DNA from: Flavobacteriales bacterium
Lineage (GTDB): Bacteria > Bacteroidota > Bacteroidia > NS11-12g > UBA955
DNA: 64,000 bases
Assembly: GCA_947447955.1 (NCBI GenBank)
Contig: CANFLS010000001.1
Coordinates: 177,413 to 241,412, forward strand
Direction of reading: 5' to 3'
Each line of letters starts with the position of its first letter. Within the stretch, counting starts at the first letter, position 1. The position numbers and the translations under genes were made by a program. Below the pieces are notes generated by a model that worked only from the letters and a program-made list of their open reading frames with translations, did no database searches and had not been told where the DNA came from. Positions 34,790 through 43,344 of this stretch are shown piece by piece.

Positions 34790-36682
34790 TTAATAGGCTC
34801 TTTCTTTTCGTCCCTCCATGTAATAAACAAAAGCGCGATTGGCTACTTCTGTTCCACCAGGAGTTGGGTAATTTCCGGTGAAATACCAATCGCCTAAATC
34901 GTTAGGGCAAGCTTGGTGTAATTTGTCAACGGTTTGAAAAAGAATATTAAATTCTGCCCTCAAGCCAACTGGTTTTACCATATCGGCAATTTTTTGAGAG
35001 ATTTCTTCTTGGGTCAAAGGCTCATATAATTCTTGAACAATACATTTTTGTTCTGTTGCAGGTTTTTTCAATTCTGCCACAGCCCTAACGTAAAGGTCTT
35101 GCATCAATGATTCCATTCCTTTGTCTTTCAACAATTCAACGGCTGCCCTGAATGCTGCAAAGTCGCCCATTTTGCTCATGTCAATTCCGTAGCAATCTGG
35201 GTAGCGAATTTGAGGCGCAGAACTTACCAAAATGATGCGCTTTGGTTCAAGTCGATCTAGGATTCTTAAAATACTTGTTTTTAATGTAGTTCCACGAACC
35301 ACGCTATCGTCCATAATTACCAAAGTATCTTGCCAAGATTTCACAACGCCATAGGTAATATCGTATACATGTCCTACTAAATCTTCCCTATCGGTGTCAT
35401 TGGTAATAAATGTGCGCATTTTAACATCCTTTACAAGAATTTTCTCACGGCGTGGACGCCAGCTTAAGATTTCTTTTACTTTTTCAGGATTGGTTTTGGC
35501 ATCAATTTGAGAAAGGGCATCAATTTGAATATTCAATCGAATTTCGTGGATACCATCAATAAGTCCGTAGAAACTGGTAGAAGCGGTATTAGGTACATAA
35601 CTGAAAACAGTATCAACCAAATCGTTTCCTAGCATTTCCATAACTGGAGTAGCGAGTAAACGACCTAATTCTTTGCGTTCTGCGTAAATTTCTTGGTCGT
35701 TTCCACGGCTAAAATAAATACGTTCAAAGCTGCAACTTTTTCTTTCAACGGGTTCGTTAATATTGGTTTCAAAATGAGAACCATCTTTTTTCACGATCAA
35801 AGCATTACCTGGACCAAGTTCAGAAATCTGTTCTGGGTATAGGTTAAATGCAGTTTGGATTGCGGCTCTTTCGGAAGCCACGACCACAACTTCATCGTCT
35901 GAGTAATAGTGAGAAGGACGGATTCCGGCAGGATCGCGAATAATGAAAGCATCGCCATGACCCAATAATCCAATCATATTATATCCCCCATCAACATTTT
36001 TAAAACTGCGTTTTAAGATATTGGGTATAGATATTTCTTCTTTAATTTTATCTGAAATTTCTTTATTGCTAAATCCTTGAGATTTAAGAATTCCGAACAG
36101 ACGTTGATTTTCTTCATCAATAAAGTGCCCAATTTTTTCAAGCATCAATACATTGTCGCTTTTTTCTTTGGGTTGTTGACCAAGTTCAATCAGGTTTTGA
36201 AACAACTGTTCTGTATTGGTAATGTTATAGTTACCTGCCAACATTAGGTTGCGGGCCATCCAGTTATTTTGGCGAAGGAAAGGATGAATATTTTCAATTG
36301 AATTTCCGCCATAGGTACCGTAACGAAGATGTCCTAGTAATAATTCACCTGCATAAGCATAATTTTTTCTTAAGAAATCGCCATCAAATTGTTTTTCTTG
36401 AGGGATATCTTTTAATGCAGACGCAACATCATCGAAAATATCGGAAAGTGCAGTTTTGGAAGCACTTCTTTTTCTGGCGAGGTAACGTGCACCGTAATCA
36501 GGATCAAGTTTTACCACCCCAATACCAGCACCATCTTGGCCTCGATTGAGTTGTTTGGTCATTAGAAACTGCAATTTATGCAGGCCGTACCAATAGGTAC
36601 CGTACTTTTCGTAGTAGTACTCGAGGGGTTTTTTCAAGCGAATGAATGCCACCCCACATTCGTGCTTTATTGCGTCACTCAT
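34790..36682 (-). CDS. Amidophosphoribosyltransferase, long Bacteroidota-type paralogue
   Basis: 630 residues, longer than canonical PurF (about 505). The N-terminal glutamine-amidotransferase (Ntn) domain begins MSDAIKHECGVAF, so the putative nucleophile is Cys9 and needs either propeptide removal or a different arrangement. Further motifs are LNRGQDGAGIGVV, HLRYGTYG and ASERAAIQTAF. The PRPP-binding loop VIMDDSVVRGTTLKTSIL lies near residue 480. It would transfer glutamine-derived ammonia to PRPP, the first step of purine synthesis. I chose the ATG at 36682 because a TAAATTTG box lies 12 nt upstream, which excludes the 36-bp longer reading. Whether it is the cell's only PurF cannot be told here. 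Confidence 0.88.
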   Translation of the reverse strand: MSDAIKHECGVAFIRLKKPLEYYYEKYGTYWYGLHKLQFLMTKQLNRGQDGAGIGVVKLDPDYGARYLARKRSASKTALSDIFDDVASALKDIPQEKQFDGDFLRKNYAYAGELLLGHLRYGTYGGNSIENIHPFLRQNNWMARNLMLAGNYNITNTEQLFQNLIELGQQPKEKSDNVLMLEKIGHFIDEENQRLFGILKSQGFSNKEISDKIKEEISIPNILKRSFKNVDGGYNMIGLLGHGDAFIIRDPAGIRPSHYYSDDEVVVVASERAAIQTAFNLYPEQISELGPGNALIVKKDGSHFETNINEPVERKSCSFERIYFSRGNDQEIYAERKELGRLLATPVMEMLGNDLVDTVFSYVPNTASTSFYGLIDGIHEIRLNIQIDALSQIDAKTNPEKVKEILSWRPRREKILVKDVKMRTFITNDTDREDLVGHVYDITYGVVKSWQDTLVIMDDSVVRGTTLKTSILRILDRLEPKRIILVSSAPQIRYPDCYGIDMSKMGDFAAFRAAVELLKDKGMESLMQDLYVRAVAELKKPATEQKCIVQELYEPLTQEEISQKIADMVKPVGLRAEFNILFQTVDKLHQACPNDLGDWYFTGNYPTPGGTEVANRAFVYYMEGRKERAY

Positions 36683-36694
36683 GTGTTTAAGGTG

Positions 36695-36702
36695 CAAATT
36701 TA
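36695..36702 (-). promoter_or_regulatory. Promoter -7 box of the purF-like gene
   Basis: TAAATTTG on the minus strand, 12 nt before the ATG at 36682. Confidence 0.45.
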
Positions 36703-36756
36703 CGATATAAACATTCAAAATGTGAGTACTAAAAAAAGAGATTCAATAAAATTGAT

Positions 36757-36764
36757 TATTTTTG
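36757..36764 (+). promoter_or_regulatory. Promoter -7 box of the 3-hydroxyanthranilate dioxygenase gene
   Basis: TATTTTTG, 25 nt before the ATG at 36790, implying a leader of about 20 nt. Confidence 0.4.
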
Positions 36765-36789
36765 TATTAAAGCCAACCCAAATGTTGTC

Positions 36790-37308
36790 ATGAATATTAG
36801 AAAACCTTTCAATCTACAAGCTTGGATTTCAGAGAATAAGCATCTTTTGAAACCACCTGTTGCCAATAAAAATATTTATCCTGAAGGATCAGATTACATT
36901 GTGATGGTTGTTGGTGGACCGAATGCCAGAAAAGATTATCACTACAACGAAACCGAAGAGTTGTTTTACCAATTGGAGGGTGAGATTACGATTAAAATCC
37001 AAGTGGATGGCAAGAGGGAAGATGTTAAAATGACGGCAGGCGATATGTATTTGTTGCCAGCAAAAGTGCCACATTCTCCAGGAAGAACAGCGGGAAGCGT
37101 TGGATTGGTAATTGAAAGGGTAAGAGAAGGTAAAGGATTTACAGACGGTTTGTTGTGGTTTTGTGATAGCTGTAATCACAAATTGCATGAAGCTTATTTT
37201 GAGTTGAAAAATATAGAGACAGATTTTTTGAATCATTTTAATGAGTTTTATGATTCTGAACATTTGAGAACTTGTAAAAACTGTGGAGAGGTTTTGCAAA
37301 AACCTTAA
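36790..37308 (+). CDS. 3-hydroxyanthranilate 3,4-dioxygenase
   Basis: 172 residues, a small cupin enzyme (HAAO/NbaC) that opens the ring of 3-hydroxyanthranilate, giving the precursor of quinolinate for NAD or of further degradation. The iron ligands appear as His51, Glu57 and His95, and substrate-binding arginines as Arg47 and Arg99, in the order known for the bacterial enzyme. The C-terminal rubredoxin-like site has CDSC at 125-128 and CKNC at 162-165. No other kynurenine-pathway gene is in the window. It is followed after 2 bp by a methyltransferase gene. Confidence 0.95.
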   Translation: MNIRKPFNLQAWISENKHLLKPPVANKNIYPEGSDYIVMVVGGPNARKDYHYNETEELFYQLEGEITIKIQVDGKREDVKMTAGDMYLLPAKVPHSPGRTAGSVGLVIERVREGKGFTDGLLWFCDSCNHKLHEAYFELKNIETDFLNHFNEFYDSEHLRTCKNCGEVLQKP

Positions 37309-37310
37309 TT

Positions 37311-38102
37311 ATGTACGAATTTCACGGCGATAAGCGTTACTATTTTGACATGACCTACAAGGTAACTGTTGGTCATATTTTGCCATTTATTAAAGAGCAT
37401 TTTCCGTTTCCAAGTGACATGCGTGTTTTGGAAATTGGTTGTGGGGAAGCAGGAGTTTTAAAGGCTTTTACAGACTTAGGGTATAAATGTACTGGAATTG
37501 AATTGGAAGAATCTCGATTGGAGTTTGCAAGAGAATTCATGAAAGATGAATTGGAAAAAGGCCAAATTCAATTCTTAAATAAAGACATTTATGATGTAAA
37601 TCCTGAGGTTGATTTGGGTACCAAGTTTGATTTAATTATTTTGAAGGATGTGATAGAGCACATTCCAAATCAAGAGAAGTTTATGCCCCAATTGCATCGG
37701 TTTTTGAACAAAGGAGGTGTGGTATTTTTTGCATTTCCACCTTGGCAGATGCCTTACGGAGGACATCAGCAGGTGCTTCCCGGTAAAATGGCAAGCAAAA
37801 TGCCTTATTATCATCTGTTGCCGGGTAAGTTATATCCTGCTGTTATGAAAATGTTTGGTGTTAATGAAAGCGGTATAAATACCATGGAAGAAATTCGTGA
37901 TACAGGTATTTCGATAGAAAGATTTGAGCGAATTTGTAAAGCTTCAGAATTTTCTGTGGTAAAAAAATCGAGTTATTTATTCAACCCAATTTACGAATAT
38001 AAGTTTGGGATTAAACCGCGAAAACAATTGAATATCATTGCTAATATTCCATATTTACGTAACTATTTGGTTATGGGAATGTATTATTTAGTGAAGGCTT
38101 AA
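37311..38102 (+). CDS. Class I SAM-dependent methyltransferase
   Basis: 263 residues. Motif I VLEIGCGEAGVLKAF (near 40-54), the acidic loop TGIELEESRLEFAREF and the motif KFDLIILKDVIEHIPNQEKFM (near 104-124) define a Rossmann-type methyltransferase of the UbiE/Methyltransf_11 type. The C-terminal half, with FPPWQMPYGGHQQV and a tail rich in aromatic residues, is seen in methyltransferases from surface-glycan contexts, but the substrate cannot be read from the sequence. It starts 2 bp after the dioxygenase stop, so the two are one operon. Confidence 0.88.
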   Translation: MYEFHGDKRYYFDMTYKVTVGHILPFIKEHFPFPSDMRVLEIGCGEAGVLKAFTDLGYKCTGIELEESRLEFAREFMKDELEKGQIQFLNKDIYDVNPEVDLGTKFDLIILKDVIEHIPNQEKFMPQLHRFLNKGGVVFFAFPPWQMPYGGHQQVLPGKMASKMPYYHLLPGKLYPAVMKMFGVNESGINTMEEIRDTGISIERFERICKASEFSVVKKSSYLFNPIYEYKFGIKPRKQLNIIANIPYLRNYLVMGMYYLVKA

Positions 38103-38167
38103 ATTGTGTTTTTTTTACTTTTACATTGTTATTGTGTATAAAGTTAGGAAAAATAATACCGATTAGT

Positions 38168-38175
38168 TAAATTTG
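38168..38175 (+). promoter_or_regulatory. Promoter -7 box of the PorG-like/uppS/bamA operon
   Basis: TAAATTTG, 9 nt before the ATG at 38185. It argues for ATG 38185 over the TTG at 38173 that overlaps the box. Confidence 0.45.
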
Positions 38176-38184
38176 CCTATTACC

Positions 38185-39129
38185 ATGATGACAAAGACCT
38201 TTAAATCTGGGATTATATTCTTGTTCGCTTTAATGTTTGCATTTAAGTTGAACGCCCAGCCAAAACGTTTTAGGGGCAAACCTATTGAGGTTGGTATTAC
38301 CCTAGGTGCTTCTAACTATATGGGTGATTTAACCCCATTGGTTGCATTGAATGAAACCCATCCTATGGGTGGTATTATTTGTCGTTTTAATTATTCAGAC
38401 TTTTTGACATTGCGTGGAAATGCAGTTTTTGGTCAAATCAGTGGAAATGATCAAAACTACAGCAGTGATGCCGATTTTCATAAAAGAAACTTGAGTTTCA
38501 AGAGCAATATCATGGAGTTCAGTGGAACTTTAGAGTGGAATATTTTGGGCTTTGGTGAAACACAAAGAACAAACCCTGGTACTCCTTTCTTGTTTGCTGG
38601 TATTGGCGTTTTCAAATTTAACCCAATGGCACAATTCAAATATATCCAAGGTTTGTACGACCCTGCGGATTATGGTGATTTATCAAAATATGATGGTAAA
38701 TGGATTGAGTTACAACCATTGAGTACCGAAGGACAAGAAACAACCAAATACAATAGCCGCAAAAGATATTCATTGACTCAAGTATCCATTCCAATTGGAG
38801 TTGGTTATAAAAAACAATTCAGTGAAACTTGGGCTTGGGGTATTGAACTTGGCTTGCGTAAAACTTTTACAGATTATTTAGATGATGTAAGCTTGACTTA
38901 CGTTGATCCTCAAATTACAACAGGTGCCAATACCGGCTTGAGCTCAGCATTGGCCGATAGAACTCCAGAATTACAAGATCCATCTTTGGGAATCAACGAC
39001 GTTGGTACCAACGAAACATTGGGTGCTCACCGTGGTGATGCTTCTCAAAATAAAGATTGGTATATGTTTTTTAACTTTACATTGACAAGGAAGATAGTGG
39101 GTGGAAAGCAGACTTGTTTTCAATTTTAA
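38185..39129 (+). CDS. PorG-like outer-membrane protein (DUF6089), first copy
   Basis: 314 residues. A signal peptide ends near LNAQ. Features of the PorG/DUF6089 family are EVGITLGASNYMGDLTPL near the start, HPMGGIICRFNYSDFLTLRGN, the TPFLFAGIGVFKFNP strand, VSIPIGVGYKKQFSETWAWGIELGLRKTFTDYLDDVSLTYVDP, and a final strand DWYMFFNFTLTRKI. PorG is an outer-membrane component of the type IX secretion ring, so a T9SS or related role is likely. The start at 38185 (or 38188) follows a promoter box. The second paralogue begins around its end. Confidence 0.87.
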   Translation: MMTKTFKSGIIFLFALMFAFKLNAQPKRFRGKPIEVGITLGASNYMGDLTPLVALNETHPMGGIICRFNYSDFLTLRGNAVFGQISGNDQNYSSDADFHKRNLSFKSNIMEFSGTLEWNILGFGETQRTNPGTPFLFAGIGVFKFNPMAQFKYIQGLYDPADYGDLSKYDGKWIELQPLSTEGQETTKYNSRKRYSLTQVSIPIGVGYKKQFSETWAWGIELGLRKTFTDYLDDVSLTYVDPQITTGANTGLSSALADRTPELQDPSLGINDVGTNETLGAHRGDASQNKDWYMFFNFTLTRKIVGGKQTCFQF

Positions 39130-39154
39130 TCCTGTTACCAAAAGATTTTTGATA

Positions 39155-39946
39155 ATGTGCGCTGCATTTGTGGCGCATTTTCATGTTTATGGCCAAAAGT
39201 ATTTCTCTGGAAGAAATGAGTTTGGTGTTGTATATGGTGTGAGTAATTATTATGGTGATTTATCTCAAGGGCAAAACTTAAAACAGTTTCATCCGTCTTA
39301 TGGAGTCTATCAACGTTATAATTTGAGCAGCTATTTTTCATTAAGGAACCAAATAAGCTATCTGAAAATCTCAGGTACTACAGAAGGCAACAGTAATTAC
39401 CAAGTGCAAAATTTAAATTTCAAAACGGACATTTATGAGTTTGCAAGTATGTTGTCATTTGATTTTCACTCATTTGGAACCAATGTTAGAAATGGAAGTG
39501 AAACTCCATATGCTGTTTTAGGTTTGTCAGCCTTTTATTTTAATCCTACACGACTTGAAAATAGCGACATTGATTTGCGCGTTATGAATACTGAAAATCG
39601 CTCTGCAACTTATAGTCCTTTGCAATTTTCTGTGCCAATTGGTATTGGTTATAAGACAATGAGCACTGTTAGAAGACATAAAGGGGCCTGGGTTTTTGGT
39701 GTGGAAGCAATTTGGCGTAAAACATTCATCGATTATTTGGATGATGTAGACGATGTTTATCCCGATTATAGCATCATGAAAAATGACAAAGGAATTGGGA
39801 ATGCACAATACAGCCAAGCACAGACATTAAATGGAGGTAAAGCTTTCAAAGCAGGTACCTTCCGTGGTGATATTCATTTAAAAGACTGGTATTATTTCTA
39901 CGGATTTAACCTATCTTACCGTTTTACACCCTTTCTTTGCAGATAA
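39155..39946 (+). CDS. PorG-like outer-membrane protein (DUF6089), second copy
   Basis: 263 residues from the ATG at 39155. A GTG at 39101 would give 281 residues and overlap the first copy by 29 bp. That longer form includes Lys-Arg before the hydrophobic core and gives a better signal peptide, so the start is open. The body repeats the family pattern: EFGVVYGVSNYYGDLSQG, HPSYGVYQRYNLSSYFSLRNQISYLKISG, TPYAVLGLSAFYFNP, FSVPIGIGYK, GVEAIWRKTFIDYLDDVDDVYPD, DWYYFYGFNLSYRFTP. It is clearly paralogous to the preceding gene. uppS follows 11 bp downstream. Confidence 0.85.
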   Translation: MCAAFVAHFHVYGQKYFSGRNEFGVVYGVSNYYGDLSQGQNLKQFHPSYGVYQRYNLSSYFSLRNQISYLKISGTTEGNSNYQVQNLNFKTDIYEFASMLSFDFHSFGTNVRNGSETPYAVLGLSAFYFNPTRLENSDIDLRVMNTENRSATYSPLQFSVPIGIGYKTMSTVRRHKGAWVFGVEAIWRKTFIDYLDDVDDVYPDYSIMKNDKGIGNAQYSQAQTLNGGKAFKAGTFRGDIHLKDWYYFYGFNLSYRFTPFLCR

Positions 39947-39957
39947 TTTCAATTTAA

Positions 39958-40710
39958 GTGGAACAAATTACAAATTACCCCCAAATTCAAGTCAATAGAA
40001 TTCCAAAACATGTTGCTATTATTATGGATGGCAACGGTCGTTGGGCCAAAAAACAGGGCCTAATGAGGATTTTTGGACATAGAAGGGGTGTGGATGCTGT
40101 AAGAGGTGCAATTGAATTTGCGGCGGAAGTGGGAATTAAATATGTTACCATGTATGCTTTTTCTACTGAGAACTGGAATAGACCGGCCATAGAAGTGAAT
40201 GCACTGATGCAATTGTTGGTAGATTCAATTGAAAAAGAATTACCTGCATTAATGAAGAATGGTATTCGTTTGAAAACCTTGGGTAACATTGCGGAACTAC
40301 CCGGAAATTGTGCAGCGCAATTGAAAAAAGCAGAAGAAAAAACCAAAGACAATGTAAAAACTACATTGGTTTTGGCTTTGAGTTATAGTGGTCGTTGGGA
40401 TATTATTGAAGCTATGAAGAAAATTGGCAACGACATAAAAGAAGGAAAAATTCAGCCCAATGAGGTGAATGATTCTGTTGTGAGCGCTGCTTTAAATACA
40501 GCTCAATACCCAGACCCCGATTTATTGATTCGCACCAGTGGCGAACAACGCATTAGTAATTTCTTGTTATGGGAAATTGCATACTCCGAAGTTTACTTTA
40601 CCGATGTCCTTTGGCCAGATTTTACAAAAAATCACTTTTTAGATGCTATTTTAGATTATCAAAGTCGTGAAAGACGCTTTGGAAAAACTACGGAGCAAAT
40701 TACAAAATAA
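39958..40710 (+). CDS. uppS: Undecaprenyl diphosphate synthase (isoprenyl transferase)
   Basis: 250 residues, starting at GTG. It extends farnesyl diphosphate with isopentenyl units to make the C55 lipid carrier for peptidoglycan and O-antigen. Family motifs are HVAIIMDGNGRWAKKQG (near 18-34, with the catalytic Asp and the substrate-binding arginine and tryptophan), GHRRGVDAVR, YAFSTENWNRP, and the C-terminal DLLIRTSGEQRISNFLLWEIAYSEVYFTDVLWPDF. No in-frame ATG precedes IIMDGNG, so GTG is the only reasonable start. bamA follows 3 bp later. Confidence 0.96.
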   Translation: MEQITNYPQIQVNRIPKHVAIIMDGNGRWAKKQGLMRIFGHRRGVDAVRGAIEFAAEVGIKYVTMYAFSTENWNRPAIEVNALMQLLVDSIEKELPALMKNGIRLKTLGNIAELPGNCAAQLKKAEEKTKDNVKTTLVLALSYSGRWDIIEAMKKIGNDIKEGKIQPNEVNDSVVSAALNTAQYPDPDLLIRTSGEQRISNFLLWEIAYSEVYFTDVLWPDFTKNHFLDAILDYQSRERRFGKTTEQITK

Positions 40711-40713
40711 TTC

Positions 40714-43269
40714 ATGAGAATACTCTTTTTAATATTGTGTTTAAGTATTGCAGGTTTGGGATATTCTCAGATAAACGACAGTGCCTTCCAAAGTGCACCG
40801 TCTATTGAATATAATTTCATTGAACCAGCGGTTTATAAAATCAGAAACATTCAAGTTGCAGAGGTGAGTGGCAAGCAAGTTCAAAAAGCCATGGTCATTT
40901 TATACTCTGGTTTGTCAATTGGTCAGGAAATTAAAGTTCCTGGAAATGATATCTCAAAGGCAATTGAAAATATATGGCGTCAGGATTACTTCAGTGATGT
41001 TCAAGTGTATTTTCAAAATGTTGGCGGTAACAATGTAATTGTGCAGTTTATTGTGCAAGAACAACCAAGATTAAACGGACATCGATTTAACAATATTTCC
41101 AATTCCCAATCGAAAACTTTAAAAGACGAAATTGGTTTGAAAAGGGGAATGTATATTACTCCCAACTTGGTTAACCGTTCCGTTCAAAAAATTGAAAAGT
41201 ATTATCAAGACAAAGGTTTTTATAACGTTGGTGTAAAAGTGGTGCGTTTGCCAGCTAAAAACAAAGATGGGAAACCAATGGTTGGTTTTGAGAACTTTGA
41301 TTTTGAAATTACCAAAGGTCCAAAAGTAAAGGTTTATGATTTTGATTTTGATGGAAATTATGCCATATCCGATAAAGATTTGCGCGCTTCTATCAAGAAA
41401 ATAAAACGCTCATACCTCAAATGGAACATCTTCGGAAGTTCTAAATTCACCGAGTCGCAATTTGAAGAAGAAAAATCAAACCTTATTGAACAGTATCACG
41501 CAAAAGGATATAGAGATGCAAGAATTTTATCTGATAGTATTTCTATGTTCCGCAGCGATAGAATTATTGTTCACATCAAATTGGTTGAGGGAAATTTATA
41601 TCGCTTCAGAAATATTGTTTGGAAAGGTAATCTAAAATATAGAACTACTTTATTGGATACCCTTCTTGGAATTAAAAAGGGAGAAATTTTCAACCAATCC
41701 CTACTAAATGAGCGTTTGTTTAGTAATCCAGGTGGCTTTGATATTCAAAGTTTATACATGGATGCCGGATACTTGTTCTTTAATATGATGCCAGTTGAAG
41801 TCGGTGTGTTAAATGACAGTATCGATTTGGAAGTTCGTATTTCTGAGGGACCTCAAGCTGTAATTGGACATGTAACCTGGTCTGGCAATACAAAAACTAC
41901 CGATAGGGTAATTTTACGAGAACTTCGAACTAAACCAGGAAATACTTTCTCTAGAACCGATATCCAACGTACCATGCGCGATTTGGCTGCAATAGGATTG
42001 TTCGATCCAGAACAAATGAAAGTAGATCCAAAACCAAATGCTTCTGATGGAACAGTTGATATTGCCTATAAATTGGTAGAAAAACCTTCAGATCAAATTG
42101 AATTGTCTGGTGGTTGGGGTGGAAACGGATATAGTACAACACCAACGTTAATAGGAACAGCCGGTGTTGTTTTAAATAACTTTAGCGCCAGAAAATTGTT
42201 TCATCCTAAATTGTGGAACCCAGTTCCTGTCGGTGATGGCCAAAAATTATCATTGAGAGCACAAAGTAATGGTGCGAATTATCAAGGGTATACTTTCTCA
42301 TTTACCGAACCTTGGTTGGGTGGACATAAGCCAAATTCATTGTCGGTTTCTATTTTCCATACTGTAAATAGTTTCGATTACCGTCAATCCTCTGATCCAT
42401 TGCATAAAGCATTTTTCAATACGGGGATGAACGTGAGTTTGGGTAAACGTTTAAAGTGGCCAGATGATTTCTTTAGTATTCAATATTTGTTGAGTTTCCA
42501 ACAATACAGAATGCAAAACATGGATGGTGCTTATTATGGTTTCCCAACGGGATTCCAAGGAATTTCTTATAATCCATCATTGCAAATTACACTTTCAAGA
42601 AACTCTGTAAGTGACCCAATTTACCCAACTTCAGGAAGTAACTTTACCACTTCGATACAAGGTACACCGCCATTAAGTTTCTTTAATGATAAAGATTATA
42701 CCAAAATGGCTTTAACTGAAAAATACAAATGGGCTGAATTTTACAAATTCAAGTTTGACGCCGAATGGTATACCCCAGTTTACAAGAAATTGGTATTGAT
42801 GTGCAAAACAAGATTCGGATTTTTAGGGTATTACAATCCTAAGATTGGACCAACTTTCTTTGAAAGATTCCAAGTAGGTGGTGCCGGTATTTTTGGTTAC
42901 AACATTGCAGCAACTGAAATTATTTCACAACGTGGTTACGACAATTACACCATTTCACAAACTGCCATGGGTGGTTCTGCGGGTGCTCCAATTTTCAATA
43001 AATTTACAATGGAGTTGCGTCAAGCAATAACAACGGGTCAAACTGCAACAGTGTATGCCTTGGCTTTCATTGAGGCAGGAGATGCATGGTCTAGCATACA
43101 GAAATACAATCCATTCCAATTAAAGCGTTCAGCTGGTGTTGGTATTCGTTTGTTTATGCCTATGTTCGGACTTATTGGTTTAGATTACGCTTGGGGCTTC
43201 GATTATAGAGATGTACCTAAGAGCGGTCAACCAACTCAAGTCCACTTCTTTATTGGACAACAATTTTAA
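40714..43269 (+). CDS. bamA: Outer-membrane protein assembly factor BamA (Omp85)
   Basis: 851 residues. A signal peptide ends LGYSQ. Five POTRA repeats occupy about residues 35-465 (for example YKIRNIQVAEVSGKQV, FNNISNSQSKTLKDEIGLKRG, VKVYDFDFDGNYAISDKDL, YRFRNIVWKGNLKYRTTLLD, GHVTWSGNTKTTDRVILREL). The 16-strand barrel follows, with the loop-6-type region FQVGGAGIFGYN and a terminal strand ending HFFIGQQF. It inserts beta-barrel proteins into the outer membrane. The order PorG-like/uppS/bamA is usual for this phylum. A hairpin made of the TTGAGGGA word terminates the operon. Confidence 0.96.
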   Translation: MRILFLILCLSIAGLGYSQINDSAFQSAPSIEYNFIEPAVYKIRNIQVAEVSGKQVQKAMVILYSGLSIGQEIKVPGNDISKAIENIWRQDYFSDVQVYFQNVGGNNVIVQFIVQEQPRLNGHRFNNISNSQSKTLKDEIGLKRGMYITPNLVNRSVQKIEKYYQDKGFYNVGVKVVRLPAKNKDGKPMVGFENFDFEITKGPKVKVYDFDFDGNYAISDKDLRASIKKIKRSYLKWNIFGSSKFTESQFEEEKSNLIEQYHAKGYRDARILSDSISMFRSDRIIVHIKLVEGNLYRFRNIVWKGNLKYRTTLLDTLLGIKKGEIFNQSLLNERLFSNPGGFDIQSLYMDAGYLFFNMMPVEVGVLNDSIDLEVRISEGPQAVIGHVTWSGNTKTTDRVILRELRTKPGNTFSRTDIQRTMRDLAAIGLFDPEQMKVDPKPNASDGTVDIAYKLVEKPSDQIELSGGWGGNGYSTTPTLIGTAGVVLNNFSARKLFHPKLWNPVPVGDGQKLSLRAQSNGANYQGYTFSFTEPWLGGHKPNSLSVSIFHTVNSFDYRQSSDPLHKAFFNTGMNVSLGKRLKWPDDFFSIQYLLSFQQYRMQNMDGAYYGFPTGFQGISYNPSLQITLSRNSVSDPIYPTSGSNFTTSIQGTPPLSFFNDKDYTKMALTEKYKWAEFYKFKFDAEWYTPVYKKLVLMCKTRFGFLGYYNPKIGPTFFERFQVGGAGIFGYNIAATEIISQRGYDNYTISQTAMGGSAGAPIFNKFTMELRQAITTGQTATVYALAFIEAGDAWSSIQKYNPFQLKRSAGVGIRLFMPMFGLIGLDYAWGFDYRDVPKSGQPTQVHFFIGQQF

Positions 43270-43288
43270 TCTAAAAAATTTTCAATCA

Positions 43289-43324
43289 TAAAAAAATCCC
43301 TCAAGGTTACTTGAGGGATTTTTT
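43289..43324. terminator. Terminator built from an inverted pair of TTGAGGGA
   Basis: ATCCCTCAAG at 43296-43305 pairs perfectly with CTTGAGGGAT at 43310-43319 across a GTTA loop, with A- and T-tracts outside. It lies between convergent bamA and ALDH7 genes and works on both strands. Each arm contains the genome word TTGAGGGA. Confidence 0.88.
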
Positions 43325-43344
43325 GTTTATCGTATTTATACTTC

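Noticed and set aside
34749..34889. Upstream extension of frr by 47 codons
   Set aside because: It overlaps the end of the purF-like gene, lacks family similarity, and the 186-residue form has the normal length.
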